Positions 8,212-18,105 are shown, numbered from the stretch's first letter. The stretch: 64,000 nt of DNA from Halomonas sp. (GCF_020832045.1 NZ_JAFIFK010000012.1:114600-178599); one strand, 5' to 3'. Translations and numbers: made by a program. Notes: generated from the letters alone by a model not told the origin.

Positions 8212-10626
8212 ATGCCCACTCGGTCCGACAGCTCACTACCGCCTCGCCACGCGCAGCACATTCCTGTCGGGGATGACCCCGATTTCACTGCCTGGGCAAG
8301 AGGGGTGGGCATGATCAGCCACAGCCCTGTCACTCAGGCCGGCATCGCACGTCTCCTGGAGCGGCATGCGCCGGAGCCTGAGCTCAGGCGCCACTGGCTT
8401 GCCAAGCTGCGAGCGGCAGACCGGCTCGCCAACATGGGCATGTGGCTGGTGGCCCACATGACCTACGCCCTACGGGTGCGACTGGACGGCGAGCCGCTGT
8501 CAGCGGAGGATTTCAAGTCTCATCCTGAGGGCCATACCGGTGGGGCTCTCAACATGGTGCCCGCCTATGTCGGGTATCTTGCTGCCAATAGCATGACCAA
8601 ACTGACCCGAAGCTGGCTCATGGGACAAGGCCACTGCGTAGCCGCCATCGATGCGCTCAACGTGCTTATCGACAACATGGGCCCCGCCCACGCCGAACGC
8701 TATGCGCTCAGTGACGAGGGCCTGACCCGCTTGGTCAACGACTTCTATCACTGCGGCGTCGATGCCTCCGGGCAGCCGATTTCTCCGCTCGGCAGTCACG
8801 TCAACGCTCATACGGCAGGCGGATTGAGTGAAGGCGGCTATTTGGGCTTTGCCGGCCTTCAGTATGCGCACATGCCTCTTGCGCACCAGCATCTTGTTGC
8901 CTTCCTCAGCGACGGCGCCTTTGAAGAGCAGCGCGGAAGCGACTGGATGCCACGCTGGTGGCGAGCCGAAGATTGCGGACCTGTCGTTCCGGTGATGATC
9001 GCCAACGGCAGGCGTATCGACCAGCGCACGACCATGAGCCAATCGGGTGGCACTCATTGGTTCGAAGAACACCTGATACTCAATGGGTTCGCCCCCTTGA
9101 CCATCGATGGGCGAGATCCTGCCGCTTTCGCCTGGGCGATAATCAGCGCCGAGGACGAGCTCGCCGGGCAGGTGGCGGCATTGCAACAAGGACACGGACG
9201 CTACCCGCTGCGTCTGCCCTACGTCATCGCCGACACTACCAAGGGCTATGGCTTCCCCGGAGCCGGCACCAACGCAGCGCATAACCTTCCCCTTGGCGAG
9301 AACCCTGCGGAAGACACGACGGCGCGGCGACGTTTCAACGAGGGCGCGGCAGCACTGCATGTATCCGAAACAGAACTTCGCCAGGCGATTGCCGAGCTCA
9401 GCGATCACGCTGCAAGCCAGCGCCCCAAGGAGCGCGACCACGAGCTGGCCGTCGCTGTGACGCCACTGCCGAGCATACCGCAGCCTGAACCCTACCCCTT
9501 GGGCAAGCCGGTCTCGCCAATGGCGGCAGTCGACCAGGCATTCGTGAGGCTGGCGGAGGCCAATCCGGCACTCCGGGTACGCATCGGCAACCCTGACGAG
9601 ATGCGCAGCAACCGTCTCAACCGGACCCTGGACCTGCTGAAGCATCGCGTCACCGATCCCGAACCGGGTGTGGCCGAAGCCCTCAACGGGTCGGTGATCA
9701 CGGCACTCAACGAGGAAGCGGTAGTCAGCGCGGCACTCGCCAACAAGCAGGGTCTGAATCTCGTCGCCTCCTATGAAGCCTTCGCCGTCAAGATGCTCGG
9801 GGCCATGCGTCAGGAGGTCATATTCGCCCGCCACCTACGCGAAGCCGGCCGCGAACCTGGCTGGCTATCGGTGCCCGTCATCGCCAGCTCACATACCTGG
9901 GAGAACGGCAAGAACGAACAATCGCACCAGGATCCGACGCTGTGTGAGGCCTGGCTGGGCGAAATGGATGACGTGGCGCCAACGCTATTTCCGGTGGATG
10001 CCCCCAGCGCAGTGCACGCCTTGCAGCGGCTCTACCTGAGCCGTGGGCGTATCGCCGTCGCAGTGGTGCCGAAAAACCCCGTACCGGTAGCGCTGAGTGA
10101 CGAGCAGGCTGCGCGCGTGTGTGAGGACGGTATTCTCTGTTTACAAGACGCTCCTTCCCCACGGGTGCAGCTTTTCGCGATTGGTGCCTACCAATTGAGC
10201 GAGATGCAGCGGGCGATGGCCAGACTCAGCCAAGCCGGCGTCGCTACCAGCCTGTACGTCATCCTGGAGCCCGGCAAGCTGCGCGAAGCCAGGGACGAGC
10301 GTGAAGCCGCCGCCACTCTGAGCCATTGCCGCCTCAGTCAACTGGTACCGCATACGGATGCCCGCGTCTTCCTGGGCCACTGCCGCCCCGAACCGCTGTG
10401 TGGCGCGTTGAGGCCGCTCGACACCGGACCTCACTCGCGCTTCCTCGGTTACCGCAACCGAGGCGGCACGCTCGACACCTTCGGGATGCTATATGCCAAC
10501 CGCGCTACCTGGGCCCATGTGCTGGAAGCGGTCAGTGAAGTGGCCGAGCTCGAACTCGAGACTGTGATGAATGACTCAGAACGCCTGGCGCTCGCCGGGG
10601 AGGGCGACCCGAAGGTACTACGTTGA
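8212..10626 (+). CDS. Divergent phosphoketolase-family (XFP-like) TPP enzyme
   Basis: The 804-residue protein has the XFP layout (N-terminal, central TPP and C-terminal domains). Classic phosphoketolases cleave xylulose-5-P or fructose-6-P to acetyl-P. Conserved features include HPEGHTGG (about 104-111), NPDEMRSNR and SHQDP (571-575). Other landmark motifs are altered: the usual GPGHGG is GQGHCV (138-143), SIHEGGELG is GLSEGGYLG (204-212), and GDGE is SDGA (233-236). This is a separate branch, and the reaction may differ; some relatives are annotated as xylulose-5-phosphate 3-epimerase (from memory, unchecked). It stands alone on its strand, with ATG at 8212 and GGAG upstream. Confidence 0.75.
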   Translation: MPTRSDSSLPPRHAQHIPVGDDPDFTAWARGVGMISHSPVTQAGIARLLERHAPEPELRRHWLAKLRAADRLANMGMWLVAHMTYALRVRLDGEPLSAEDFKSHPEGHTGGALNMVPAYVGYLAANSMTKLTRSWLMGQGHCVAAIDALNVLIDNMGPAHAERYALSDEGLTRLVNDFYHCGVDASGQPISPLGSHVNAHTAGGLSEGGYLGFAGLQYAHMPLAHQHLVAFLSDGAFEEQRGSDWMPRWWRAEDCGPVVPVMIANGRRIDQRTTMSQSGGTHWFEEHLILNGFAPLTIDGRDPAAFAWAIISAEDELAGQVAALQQGHGRYPLRLPYVIADTTKGYGFPGAGTNAAHNLPLGENPAEDTTARRRFNEGAAALHVSETELRQAIAELSDHAASQRPKERDHELAVAVTPLPSIPQPEPYPLGKPVSPMAAVDQAFVRLAEANPALRVRIGNPDEMRSNRLNRTLDLLKHRVTDPEPGVAEALNGSVITALNEEAVVSAALANKQGLNLVASYEAFAVKMLGAMRQEVIFARHLREAGREPGWLSVPVIASSHTWENGKNEQSHQDPTLCEAWLGEMDDVAPTLFPVDAPSAVHALQRLYLSRGRIAVAVVPKNPVPVALSDEQAARVCEDGILCLQDAPSPRVQLFAIGAYQLSEMQRAMARLSQAGVATSLYVILEPGKLREARDEREAAATLSHCRLSQLVPHTDARVFLGHCRPEPLCGALRPLDTGPHSRFLGYRNRGGTLDTFGMLYANRATWAHVLEAVSEVAELELETVMNDSERLALAGEGDPKVLR

Positions 10627-10640
10627 GCAGGGCGTGAGCG

Positions 10641-10832
10641 TCATGCTGACAGAATCGCCCCCATGCGGAGCACTTCGCTCAGGCTGGTGGTGCCCGACTC
10701 GACCTTGGCCAGGCCATAGGCCTGCATCGAAGACACGCCTCGCTCGAGCAGATGGCGGCGTAGTTCGGCTTCGTCGGCATGACGCAAGATGCGCGCATGG
10801 TCCTCAGGCGTCAGACTGCCTTCACCCGAAGG
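10641..10832 (-). pseudogene. 3' remnant of a GspE/PulE-type secretion ATPase
   Basis: On the minus strand a frame ending in TGA at 10643-10641 encodes about 60 residues with the typical C-terminal pattern of type II secretion/type IV pilus ATPases: ADEAELRRHLLERGVSS, then GLAKVESGTTSLSEVLRM. There is no start codon, no Walker motif and no upstream ATPase. A neighbouring frame that ends near 10811 suggests further frameshift decay. This is a gene fragment, probably left by deletion. Confidence 0.6.
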
Positions 10833-11013
10833 GACAGCGCATTTGCATTTTGCGGTGCCTGCTCGCTATCGAGCAGTTGCTGTAACGCCGGCAACAAGCG
10901 GTGGCGATCGACTTCCTCGGGCACGGTCGAGTCCTTTCTGATGGGCCGAGGAAAGGCCCTCATGAGGCCTGATGCAGACAGTCTAGTCCAGGTGTGCTTG
11001 CGCCCGGGGCACA
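10833..11013. other. Intergenic stretch, no gene recognised
   Basis: No convincing coding signal. A short minus-strand frame (to 10811) has no family resemblance that I can see. GGGCC-GAGGAAA-GGCCC at about 10941-10957 is a small hairpin. The stretch probably is decayed sequence upstream of the gspE remnant. Confidence 0.4.
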
Positions 11014-11057
11014 CAGACATGCGCCCCGGCAGTGGTAACTGCCGGGGCGCATGTCTG
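11014..11057. terminator. Very strong 20-bp hairpin downstream of the 11082-11513 gene
   Basis: A perfect 20-bp stem (11014-11033 with 11038-11057) with loop GGTA and a CGCCCCGG core. It lies 25 bases past the stop of the minus-strand gene. There is no T-run on either side, so it may stop transcription Rho-dependently, protect the mRNA end, or be a repeat element. Confidence 0.6.
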
Positions 11058-11081
11058 GTTCTGGTGCGATGATCGCCAAGC

Positions 11082-11513
11082 TCAGGCGCGGTTACTCACG
11101 GTGAAGATGCTCTGCAACTTGTGTTTCTTGCCGTAGATATGCACCGTGGTCTCGTCGAAAGGAAAACCATCGCGATACGGGCTGGCATTGTTGAACCTGG
11201 GCTTGTGAGCGTTGATCATTGCCGCCGTAAGTCGCTCACGGTTGGCATGTCCCACCAGCCCCACGGCATACCAGAGCTCCTCCCCTGGCTGCAAAAAGGC
11301 CTGCCACTTGTCGTGATCTTCGTGCTGCTCGAGGCCGTAGCGTGCGCTGCGATGCTCACCGACATAGAGCAATTCCTGCACGTCCATCTCATCGGTTTCC
11401 GGATCGCGTGCAGCACGGAAGACGCAAAAGAACCCCGATTCGTCAGGAGCGTCATGCAACTGCTCGCGAGTCCAGTAACCCAGAACCTTGGGAGAGAGTA
11501 GCTGTTCTGACAT
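11082..11513 (-). CDS. Small protein with a GIY-YIG-like pattern
   Basis: A 143-residue protein that I do not firmly recognise. Its layout resembles the GIY-YIG nuclease fold: GFFCVFRA (about 27-34, GIY position), ELLYVGE (about 47-53, YIG position), an Arg/His-containing helix, and KPRFN near residue 104 (family: kP.lN). The usual catalytic Glu before the KP..N motif is not obvious, so it may be inactive. It is nine bases downstream of the 11523-11987 gene on the same strand, so the two probably form an operon. The fold assignment is an inference from pattern only. Confidence 0.6.
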   Translation of the reverse strand: MSEQLLSPKVLGYWTREQLHDAPDESGFFCVFRAARDPETDEMDVQELLYVGEHRSARYGLEQHEDHDKWQAFLQPGEELWYAVGLVGHANRERLTAAMINAHKPRFNNASPYRDGFPFDETTVHIYGKKHKLQSIFTVSNRA

Positions 11514-11522
11514 GGGTCCTCC

Positions 11523-11987
11523 TCAGTAGTCTTCCAGTCGTTGCATGTCTCGAGCGATGCGCCGCACCTCGGCTTCATGACCTGCAGCCAGAGCTTCGAA
11601 GAAAGCCTGTTCGTCGCGGCCACCGGCCAATTCGGCACGATGTTCGTAGAGATCTTGAAGCGTTCGGTGCGTGGTGAGGGCAGTGGCCAGCACTCTCTGT
11701 ACACCTTCACCATTGATGCCTCCCGGTAAACGTTCAAGTACCGGTGCGTGGGGGAAGTCGTTAGGATCATCAAACCAGGCTCCGAGCACATTGGCATGAT
11801 CACTGCCATCGTCGAGAAAGCCCAGCAGGTCGTTCTGCTGCTTGCGCTCACGCTGCGCTAGATACTCAAGTGCCATCCTAACCCGCTCGTCGTTACCTGT
11901 AGCAGCCAGACGGGTGTATTGCTCGAACAGTCGAGCATGATAATCCGCTGCCCACTCCACCAACTCCTTGACTTGATGAAAGCGCAT
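11523..11987 (-). CDS. Uncharacterised all-helical protein
   Basis: A 154-residue protein rich in Glu, Arg, Leu and Ala, with no signal peptide or membrane segment. Long amphipathic helices with scattered His and Glu (WAADYHARLFEQY, GHEAEVRRIARDMQR) suggest a four-helix bundle, perhaps ferritin- or DUF2383-like; this is a guess. The ATG at 11987 has AGGGATAGG just upstream. It is the first gene of a likely two-gene operon with the 11082-11513 gene. No function is proposed. Confidence 0.6.
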   Translation of the reverse strand: MRFHQVKELVEWAADYHARLFEQYTRLAATGNDERVRMALEYLAQRERKQQNDLLGFLDDGSDHANVLGAWFDDPNDFPHAPVLERLPGGINGEGVQRVLATALTTHRTLQDLYEHRAELAGGRDEQAFFEALAAGHEAEVRRIARDMQRLEDY

Positions 11988-12153
11988 GCTCCTATCCCTC
12001 CCATGCTACCTCTCACCGGTTTCGATGATCGGCTCTTTGCCTTCATCCTAGCCAACGCCAAGCACATGCGCTTGACACACATCAACCAAGATTAACTTTG
12101 AGAGGCTGAGCGACGGCACGCAACTATTTGCTAAGGCCTAAGTTTTCCGTTAA

Positions 12154-12618
12154 CTACCACTCCTGACTAGTCTCCCGCAGTGCGGCAATTTCCCGCTTGG
12201 CCTCCTGCAGACAAGCCCTGAGCTCGTCGCTCAGCGCTGCACTGCTACCCACCGCTATCAGGCCCGGCGCGGCCGCCCTGCCCCGCCGCGCCACGCCAGA
12301 GCTTTCGTGCAACGCCTCTATACGCTGCAGCAGCCAGGCAAGCCAGCTTTCCGGACGTGACGCCAGTTCACGTAAGCGCTGCAGCTCGGCAATACCGACG
12401 CTCTCGCCTAGCAGAAGCTCACGCCAGTCATGTCGCGCCAGTCGGGCATGTTCGGTGACTTCTCGCAACAGCGACTCCAGCGCCAGCTCGAACAGGGCCA
12501 GCGCCGACTCTTCGACCGCCATGCGCCGGGCCTCGGCATGCTCGTCATCGCCAGGGATAACGTCGAGGATCAGCTCGGCCTGATAGAGCAACTGATTGGT
12601 ACGGCCTCGCGGGGTCAC
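12154..12618 (-). CDS. DUF6586 family protein downstream of topA
   Basis: A 154-residue cytoplasmic helical protein. I choose the GTG at 12618: its GTGA overlaps the topA stop codon, and GGAGG sits 10 bases upstream inside topA. The resulting N-terminus [18 protein letters not shown] fits my recollection of DUF6586 proteins, which follow topA in Pseudomonas (PA3010 position). Frames open upstream to 12669 would overlap topA needlessly. It is translationally coupled to topA. Function unknown. Confidence 0.8.
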   Translation of the reverse strand: MTPRGRTNQLLYQAELILDVIPGDDEHAEARRMAVEESALALFELALESLLREVTEHARLARHDWRELLLGESVGIAELQRLRELASRPESWLAWLLQRIEALHESSGVARRGRAAAPGLIAVGSSAALSDELRACLQEAKREIAALRETSQEW

Positions 12619-15242
12619 TTGCGCTTGTCCTCCACTTGCCATCTGCCATTGTCGTAGAACGCGCGCCACCCGCTCGCCTTGCCCTCGTCTTCGGTCATCA
12701 CGAACTGCTCCTTGCTCTTGCGTGAATAACGAATCTGGGCCGGGCGACCGTCCGGATCCTCACTCGGCGCATCGAGCAGATAGCGGTACTTGTCGGGCAG
12801 CTCCTCACGATGGGCTTGGAGCTCACTGACTAGCGGAGGACGCGTTTCACGGTTGCGCGGGAACTTGCTTGCCGCCAGGAAGAGGCCACTGGCACCATCA
12901 CGCAGAACGTAGTGGTCTTCTACCTTCTGGCAGGCCAACTCTGGCATGGGAATGGGGTCCATCTTGGGCGGCGCCGCCTCGCCGCTCTTCAGCAGCTTGC
13001 GCGTGTTCTTGCATGCCTCGTTGGTGCAACCGAAGTACTTGCCGAAGCGGCCCGACTTGAGTTGCATGTCGCTGCCGCACTTGTCGCATTCGATGATCGG
13101 GCCTTCGTAGCCCTTGATGCGGAACTTTCCACGTTCGATCTCGTAGCCGTCACAGTCGGGGCTGTTGCCACAGATGTGCAGCTTGCGGTTCTCGTCGATC
13201 AGGTAGCTGTCCATGGCGGTACCGCACTTCGCACAGCGATGTTTGGCACGCAGGGCCTGGGTCTCGGCCTCTTCGCCGGCATCGGCGGGCACCGCCTCGT
13301 CACCTGGCAGCAGATCGATGGTGGTCTTGCAGCGCTCTTTGGGCGGCAGGTTGTAGCCGGAGCAACCCAGAAACACCCCGGTGGACGCCGTACGGATCTG
13401 CATCTTGCGTCCGCAGCTGGGGCAGTCGATATCGGTGGGTACCGGCTGATTGGGACGCATGCCCGCCTCGCTTTCGGCGGCTTCCAGCTCCTGACGAAAC
13501 TCGCCGTAGAAGGTATCGAGCAGTTCGCGCCAGTTGCGCTCCCCCTCGGCCACTTCATCGAGACTGTCTTCCATACGCGCCGTGAAGGAGTAGTCCATCA
13601 GGTCGGGAAAGGATTCCTTGAGTCGCTCGGTAACGATGTCACCCAGCTTCTCGGCATAAAAACGCCGGCTCTCGAGCTTGACGTAGCCTCGGTCCTGAAT
13701 GGTGGAAATGATCGAAGCGTAGGTCGAGGGGCGCCCGATGCCGCGCTTTTCGAGCTCCTTCACCAGACTCGCTTCGGTATAGCGTGCCGGGGGCTTGGTA
13801 AAGTGCTGCTGCGGGTCGATCGCCTCGAGCTGCATCGGCGTGCCTTCGGCGAGATCTGGCAGCGCCTGATCCTCGCTCTTGCCGGCAGGCTTCATCACAC
13901 GAGTGTAACCGTCGAACTTGAGCACACGCCCTTTCGCCCGAAGCTCGTAGCCACCCGTTTCCACGGTGAGGGTACTGGAAAGATACTCGGCGGGGGTCAT
14001 CTGACAAGCCACGAACTGGCGCCAGATCAGCTCGTAGAGCCGCTCGGCGTCGCGCTCCATGCCGGCCAGGTCGGTCGCCTTGCGATTCACATCCGAGGGC
14101 CGAATCGCCTCGTGGGCTTCCTGGGCGCCCTCCTTGCTCGAGTAACGGTTTGGCGCTTCCGGCAGGTAGTGCTTGCCGTAGGCCTGCTCGATATGCTCGC
14201 GCGCCATAGCCACCGCATCCTGGGACAGGTTGGTGGAATCGGTACGCATGTAGGTGATGTAGCCCGCCTCGTAGAGGCGCTGAGCCAGGATCATGGTCTT
14301 CTTCACCGAGAAGCCGAGCCGGCCGCTGGCGGCCTGCTGCAGCGTCGAGGTGATGAAGGGTGCGCCCGGTTTCGATCGCGTGGGCTTGTCTTCACGTCCG
14401 GTGATCGTCAACGAGGCCTGGCGCAGGTTCTCGATACGTTCGAGGGTCTCGGCTTCCGACGTGGGTCGGAAGGCCTTGCCATCCTGGCGTACCAGTTCGA
14501 AGCGTACCGGCTCGCCCGCACTGGAGACGAGGTCAGCGTGCACGTCCCAGAACTCCTCGGGGACGAAAGCACGGATCTCGCGCTCACGCTCGACGATCAG
14601 GCGAACCGCCACCGACTGCACGCGGCCAGCGGATAAACCGCGGGCGATCTTGGCCCACAGCAGCGGCGACAGCATAAAACCCACGACACGGTCCAGGAAA
14701 CGCCTTGCCTGTTGCGCCTCGACGCGGGGGATATTGAGTGTGCCGGGCTCCTTGAACGCCTGCTTGATGGCGTTCTTGGTGATCTCGTTGAACACTACAC
14801 GGCGGTAGCGCGTATCGTCGCCGCCAATAGTCTCCTTGAGATGCCAGGCGATCGCTTCCCCCTCGCGGTCGAGATCGGTCGCGAGATAGACCGTATCGGC
14901 CTTCTGGGCGAGCTTCTGAAGCTCGGACACGACCTTTTCCTTGCCAGGCAGAATCTCGTAGTGGGCCTTCCAGCCATGCTCAGGGTCGATGCCCATCCGG
15001 CGGATGAGCTGCTCCTTGGACTTGTGCTTCTTGTACTCGGCTTTCTCATCGGGCGACATCTTGCGCGTTGCCGCTGCCTGGCGTGCACGTTCCTTGGGAT
15101 CGGAGGCCGTCTTGCCAGAGCCGCTGGTCGGCAGGTCACGAATATGACCCACGCTGGACTTCACGACGTACTCGCTGCCGAGGTATTTATTGATCGTCTT
15201 GGCCTTGGCCGGCGACTCGACGATGACCAATGACTTGCCCAT
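12615..15242 (-). CDS. topA: DNA topoisomerase I
   Basis: Type IA topoisomerase that relaxes negative supercoils. The TOPRIM start [13 protein letters not shown] is at residues 4-16, and the active-site tyrosine is Y331 in [22 protein letters not shown] lies in the central domain. Three C-terminal C4 zinc-finger modules follow ([27 protein letters not shown]). The length of 875 residues is usual. The start is the ATG at 15242 with GGAG 4-7 bases away; an in-frame ATG at 15254 exists but the protein family starts at [10 protein letters not shown]. The 3' end overlaps the DUF6586 start. Confidence 0.97.
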   Translation of the reverse strand: MGKSLVIVESPAKAKTINKYLGSEYVVKSSVGHIRDLPTSGSGKTASDPKERARQAAATRKMSPDEKAEYKKHKSKEQLIRRMGIDPEHGWKAHYEILPGKEKVVSELQKLAQKADTVYLATDLDREGEAIAWHLKETIGGDDTRYRRVVFNEITKNAIKQAFKEPGTLNIPRVEAQQARRFLDRVVGFMLSPLLWAKIARGLSAGRVQSVAVRLIVEREREIRAFVPEEFWDVHADLVSSAGEPVRFELVRQDGKAFRPTSEAETLERIENLRQASLTITGREDKPTRSKPGAPFITSTLQQAASGRLGFSVKKTMILAQRLYEAGYITYMRTDSTNLSQDAVAMAREHIEQAYGKHYLPEAPNRYSSKEGAQEAHEAIRPSDVNRKATDLAGMERDAERLYELIWRQFVACQMTPAEYLSSTLTVETGGYELRAKGRVLKFDGYTRVMKPAGKSEDQALPDLAEGTPMQLEAIDPQQHFTKPPARYTEASLVKELEKRGIGRPSTYASIISTIQDRGYVKLESRRFYAEKLGDIVTERLKESFPDLMDYSFTARMEDSLDEVAEGERNWRELLDTFYGEFRQELEAAESEAGMRPNQPVPTDIDCPSCGRKMQIRTASTGVFLGCSGYNLPPKERCKTTIDLLPGDEAVPADAGEEAETQALRAKHRCAKCGTAMDSYLIDENRKLHICGNSPDCDGYEIERGKFRIKGYEGPIIECDKCGSDMQLKSGRFGKYFGCTNEACKNTRKLLKSGEAAPPKMDPIPMPELACQKVEDHYVLRDGASGLFLAASKFPRNRETRPPLVSELQAHREELPDKYRYLLDAPSEDPDGRPAQIRYSRKSKEQFVMTEDEGKASGWRAFYDNGRWQVEDKRK

Positions 15243-15429
15243 AGTGCTCCACATTCTGCAAGGCGGGACATTCCCCCCGCCTGACGGTTTCGGCCCGCCT
15301 GTGCTCGGCGGACGCTCCGCGCGGGGTGAAAAATCCGCTTACCCTACCCCAGCAACCCGCTTCACGCCAGTTGCTTACGCATGCCGGCATTAAAGCAGAA
15401 ATTTCAACTTCGCATCAAGGCATGGAAAA

Positions 15430-15466
15430 AGGCGCCGCGCCCCTGACTATATCGTCAGGGGCGCGG
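15430..15466 (-). terminator. Rho-independent terminator of the DUF3141 gene
   Basis: A 13-bp GC-rich stem (15435-15447 with 15454-15466) with a 6-base loop, followed on the minus strand by GCCTTTTTCC. It lies 27 bases after the DUF3141 stop codon. Confidence 0.85.
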
Positions 15467-15492
15467 TTAACTGCAGCGGCGTTCAGACTCAT

Positions 15493-17964
15493 TCAGCGTT
15501 TACGTGTTTTCCGCGGCGCTTTTCCCCCGCTCTCCTTCTCAGGAGCAACGTTGGACTGGCTCTTGGATGCAGCATCCTTTCTAGCGGATCCGCTGGATGC
15601 CATTGGGGCAGCGCTCTTGCCAGAAGCCGCTTGTGCCTTGCTCGGGGCGGCCTTGGCCTCATCAGCCTTGAGCATTTTATTCACTTCATCTCTTGCAGCA
15701 AGCTCAGCCTTTGCCCCAGCTGCCACTTCATCATGTAGCGCTACCAGCGCCTGTCGCTGCTCGACCGGATCGACCTTTTCCAACGCGTGCTCGAAGAGTC
15801 GCTCGACATGCTCGTAACGCTTGCGAGCGTGCTCGGACAGCTCGCCGCTGGCAGCTAGCACGTGTTCGATATGCTCCAACGAAGCGCGAATCGCGTCAGG
15901 TCGCTCCTTGACCAGCAGCTGAGGGATCGCTTCCAGCGCCGCTTCACGATCTTGCTTGAGAATGAAGAACTGCTCGCGCACCAGATGCTTGAAGTCCGAG
16001 AGCGTGCTGCCCGGCTCCAATTCGGCACGTGAAGCACGCAGGCGTTTGAAGTTGCGCTCATCGGTCGTGGGTGAGCCGCCCAGCACATAGATCACCGAGC
16101 GCATCACGGCTTCATGGATGCCGCCCTCGGCCACGCGCTTGCGCAGCTCATCCTGACGGCGCTCGATGAAACGCAGATGCTCCGGCTCGCTGCCGGGCTG
16201 CCTGCGATGCACGTGAGCGTCGCCGCCCAGTCCTACCATGGCCTGCAACAGAGGCTGGCCATACATCGTCAGGAAGGCGTGTTCGATACTCTGGTCGCGA
16301 AGCTCGCGCCAGGTGTCGAGCCCATGGGAGATATGCCTGGAGCAAGTGCTTTCCAGCGACCGCAATAGATTGTTTTCGTCCACCGGGTGGCGCTCACGAC
16401 GCACCCAATCGGCCAGTACCGGCAGCGGCACCGACAGCGGGTTGCGATCGGAGAGCAGCTTGTAGCCCAGGCGAATCGGATGCATGCGACGCATGAGGCG
16501 AGCCGCCTCGGGGGTAATGGTCGCTCGGATCCATGGCTGCACGAACAGCCGATACAGCCCTAGGTTTATTTCCGAGATGCGCGCCACGGTGGCGAAGCGG
16601 GTGTCGTCATCGACCCGGTGCTTGAGGACATCCCGATTCAGTCCCTCGATGGAACGTGCCTTGAACTCGAGCAGATAATCGCGCTCGATCAGTTCGGCAT
16701 CGTCACGCTCCTTGGCGCTGGTCACCGTGGTCTCGTAGAGCCCGGGCGGCAGTACGTCGATATAGTCGATATTGGCGGTGAACTCGGTATGTTCCTTGCG
16801 CGACACGCTGCCCGAGACAAAGATACCGAGGTGGCCGGTGGTATCGTGCACGCAATAGACAATGGTCTGGTCGCTGGCGATGATATCGTCGACCCCACCG
16901 AAGAGATCGCGTACCCAGCCCAGCGCCTGTGGCGGCGGCGTGATGTCGTCGCCTTGGGAGCAGAACACGACCACCGGCGAACGCACATTACGAAGGTCGA
17001 TCCGCCGACCGTCGGACGTCACGAGTTGGGCCGTAGAGAGACGATTGCCGATGAAGAGATTATCGACGATGTACTGGATCTCCTCGCCACCCAGTACCAC
17101 GTGCCCACCCCACCAACGCTCGAAATTGAGATAGCGCTCGGCTTCGCTATCGACGTTGGCATACAGGCGATACTGCTTGTCCCACCAGGTATTGGCAGGA
17201 TTAAGGCGTTCGAAGTTCTGTACCAGCAGGGCTCCGTCGAACAGGCCATCGCCCAAATCGCTGGCCATGGTGGTCATCCAGCTGCCGCCCACCATGCCGC
17301 CGGTATAGCGCATGGGAGCCTTGCCACGCTCCCCGGCCCAGTAGGAGAGCGGCGCACCGGCGATCAGAATCGGGCCGAAGCAGTCGGGCTCGAGCGAGGC
17401 TGCCATCATGATCTGCCAGCCTGCCTGACAGTTGCCCACCACCATGGGCTTCTCGCTGGTGTCGGGGTGGCTTTCGATCACGCGACGCAGGAAGGCAATT
17501 TCGGCTTCCACCACGTCCTCGACGGTCTGGCCTGGCACGGGATAAGGCAGAAAACCGATGAAGTAGCAGGGGTGGCCGGCGCGCAGAGCGACACCGATTT
17601 CACTATCGGGCTTGAAACCGCCAATGCCGGGGCCATGACCGGCACGGGGGTCCACCACCACGAAAGGGCGGGACTCGGGATCGACCTCGACCCCCGGTGG
17701 GGGGAGGATCCGCATCAGCTCATAGTTCACCGGCCGCGGCAGTTCCCGGCCGTCCATCACCACTTCGGCATCGAAGCCGAGCACGTTGGGCTTGGTCTTC
17801 TCGATATGTTCGAGATACTGGTTGCCACGCTCGCGCATCACGTCCATGTAAAGCACACTGCGCTCGACGGCATCACGCCAGTAGTCGAAAGCGGCACGGC
17901 CAAAACCGAAAGGATCAAGTAATTTGAGCGCCTCGGTGGGCGGTGTCGGCATCAGTGAGTTCAT
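15493..17964 (-). CDS. DUF3141 protein, PhaC-like alpha/beta hydrolase with Lys/Ala-rich tail
   Basis: An 823-residue cytoplasmic protein. The N-terminal half has an alpha/beta-hydrolase core with the nucleophile motif GNCQAG (Cys about 179), the same cysteine-type box seen in polyhydroxyalkanoate synthases, plus candidate triad residues in SQGDD and HDTTGH. The middle is a helical region; the C-terminal 150 residues are charged coiled coil ending in an Ala/Lys/Ser-rich, phasin-like tail (KAAPSKAQAAS). The ATG at 17964 has GGAG 8 bases upstream; the frame is open to 18033. The family is assigned from memory of DUF3141. A role in polyester granules or another acyl transfer is an inference. Confidence 0.8.
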   Translation of the reverse strand: MNSLMPTPPTEALKLLDPFGFGRAAFDYWRDAVERSVLYMDVMRERGNQYLEHIEKTKPNVLGFDAEVVMDGRELPRPVNYELMRILPPPGVEVDPESRPFVVVDPRAGHGPGIGGFKPDSEIGVALRAGHPCYFIGFLPYPVPGQTVEDVVEAEIAFLRRVIESHPDTSEKPMVVGNCQAGWQIMMAASLEPDCFGPILIAGAPLSYWAGERGKAPMRYTGGMVGGSWMTTMASDLGDGLFDGALLVQNFERLNPANTWWDKQYRLYANVDSEAERYLNFERWWGGHVVLGGEEIQYIVDNLFIGNRLSTAQLVTSDGRRIDLRNVRSPVVVFCSQGDDITPPPQALGWVRDLFGGVDDIIASDQTIVYCVHDTTGHLGIFVSGSVSRKEHTEFTANIDYIDVLPPGLYETTVTSAKERDDAELIERDYLLEFKARSIEGLNRDVLKHRVDDDTRFATVARISEINLGLYRLFVQPWIRATITPEAARLMRRMHPIRLGYKLLSDRNPLSVPLPVLADWVRRERHPVDENNLLRSLESTCSRHISHGLDTWRELRDQSIEHAFLTMYGQPLLQAMVGLGGDAHVHRRQPGSEPEHLRFIERRQDELRKRVAEGGIHEAVMRSVIYVLGGSPTTDERNFKRLRASRAELEPGSTLSDFKHLVREQFFILKQDREAALEAIPQLLVKERPDAIRASLEHIEHVLAASGELSEHARKRYEHVERLFEHALEKVDPVEQRQALVALHDEVAAGAKAELAARDEVNKMLKADEAKAAPSKAQAASGKSAAPMASSGSARKDAASKSQSNVAPEKESGGKAPRKTRKR

Positions 17965-18105
17965 GTTCGACTCCAGTTTTCCCGCAACGACCTTGTCGTC
18001 ATCGGGAGGAGAAAATTTGCTGCGCTGCAACAAGCATACTACTCCCTGCGCCGGGAGGACGCAGCCGTTTTGTCGATTTTTTGTGAACCATGGCTTTACA
18101 TTGGC

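Noticed and set aside
8500..9834. 444-codon - frame opposite the phosphoketolase-like gene
   Set aside because: Antisense shadow; the + frame has TPP-enzyme motifs.
12912..14636. 574-codon open frame on the + strand opposite topA
   Set aside because: Antisense to a clear topoisomerase; composed of codon-shadow residues (His/Gly/Arg/Leu-rich) with no recognisable motif.
16618..17922. 434-codon + frame opposite the DUF3141 gene
   Set aside because: Shadow of a GC-rich gene; no domain, and the minus-strand protein has clear hydrolase motifs.
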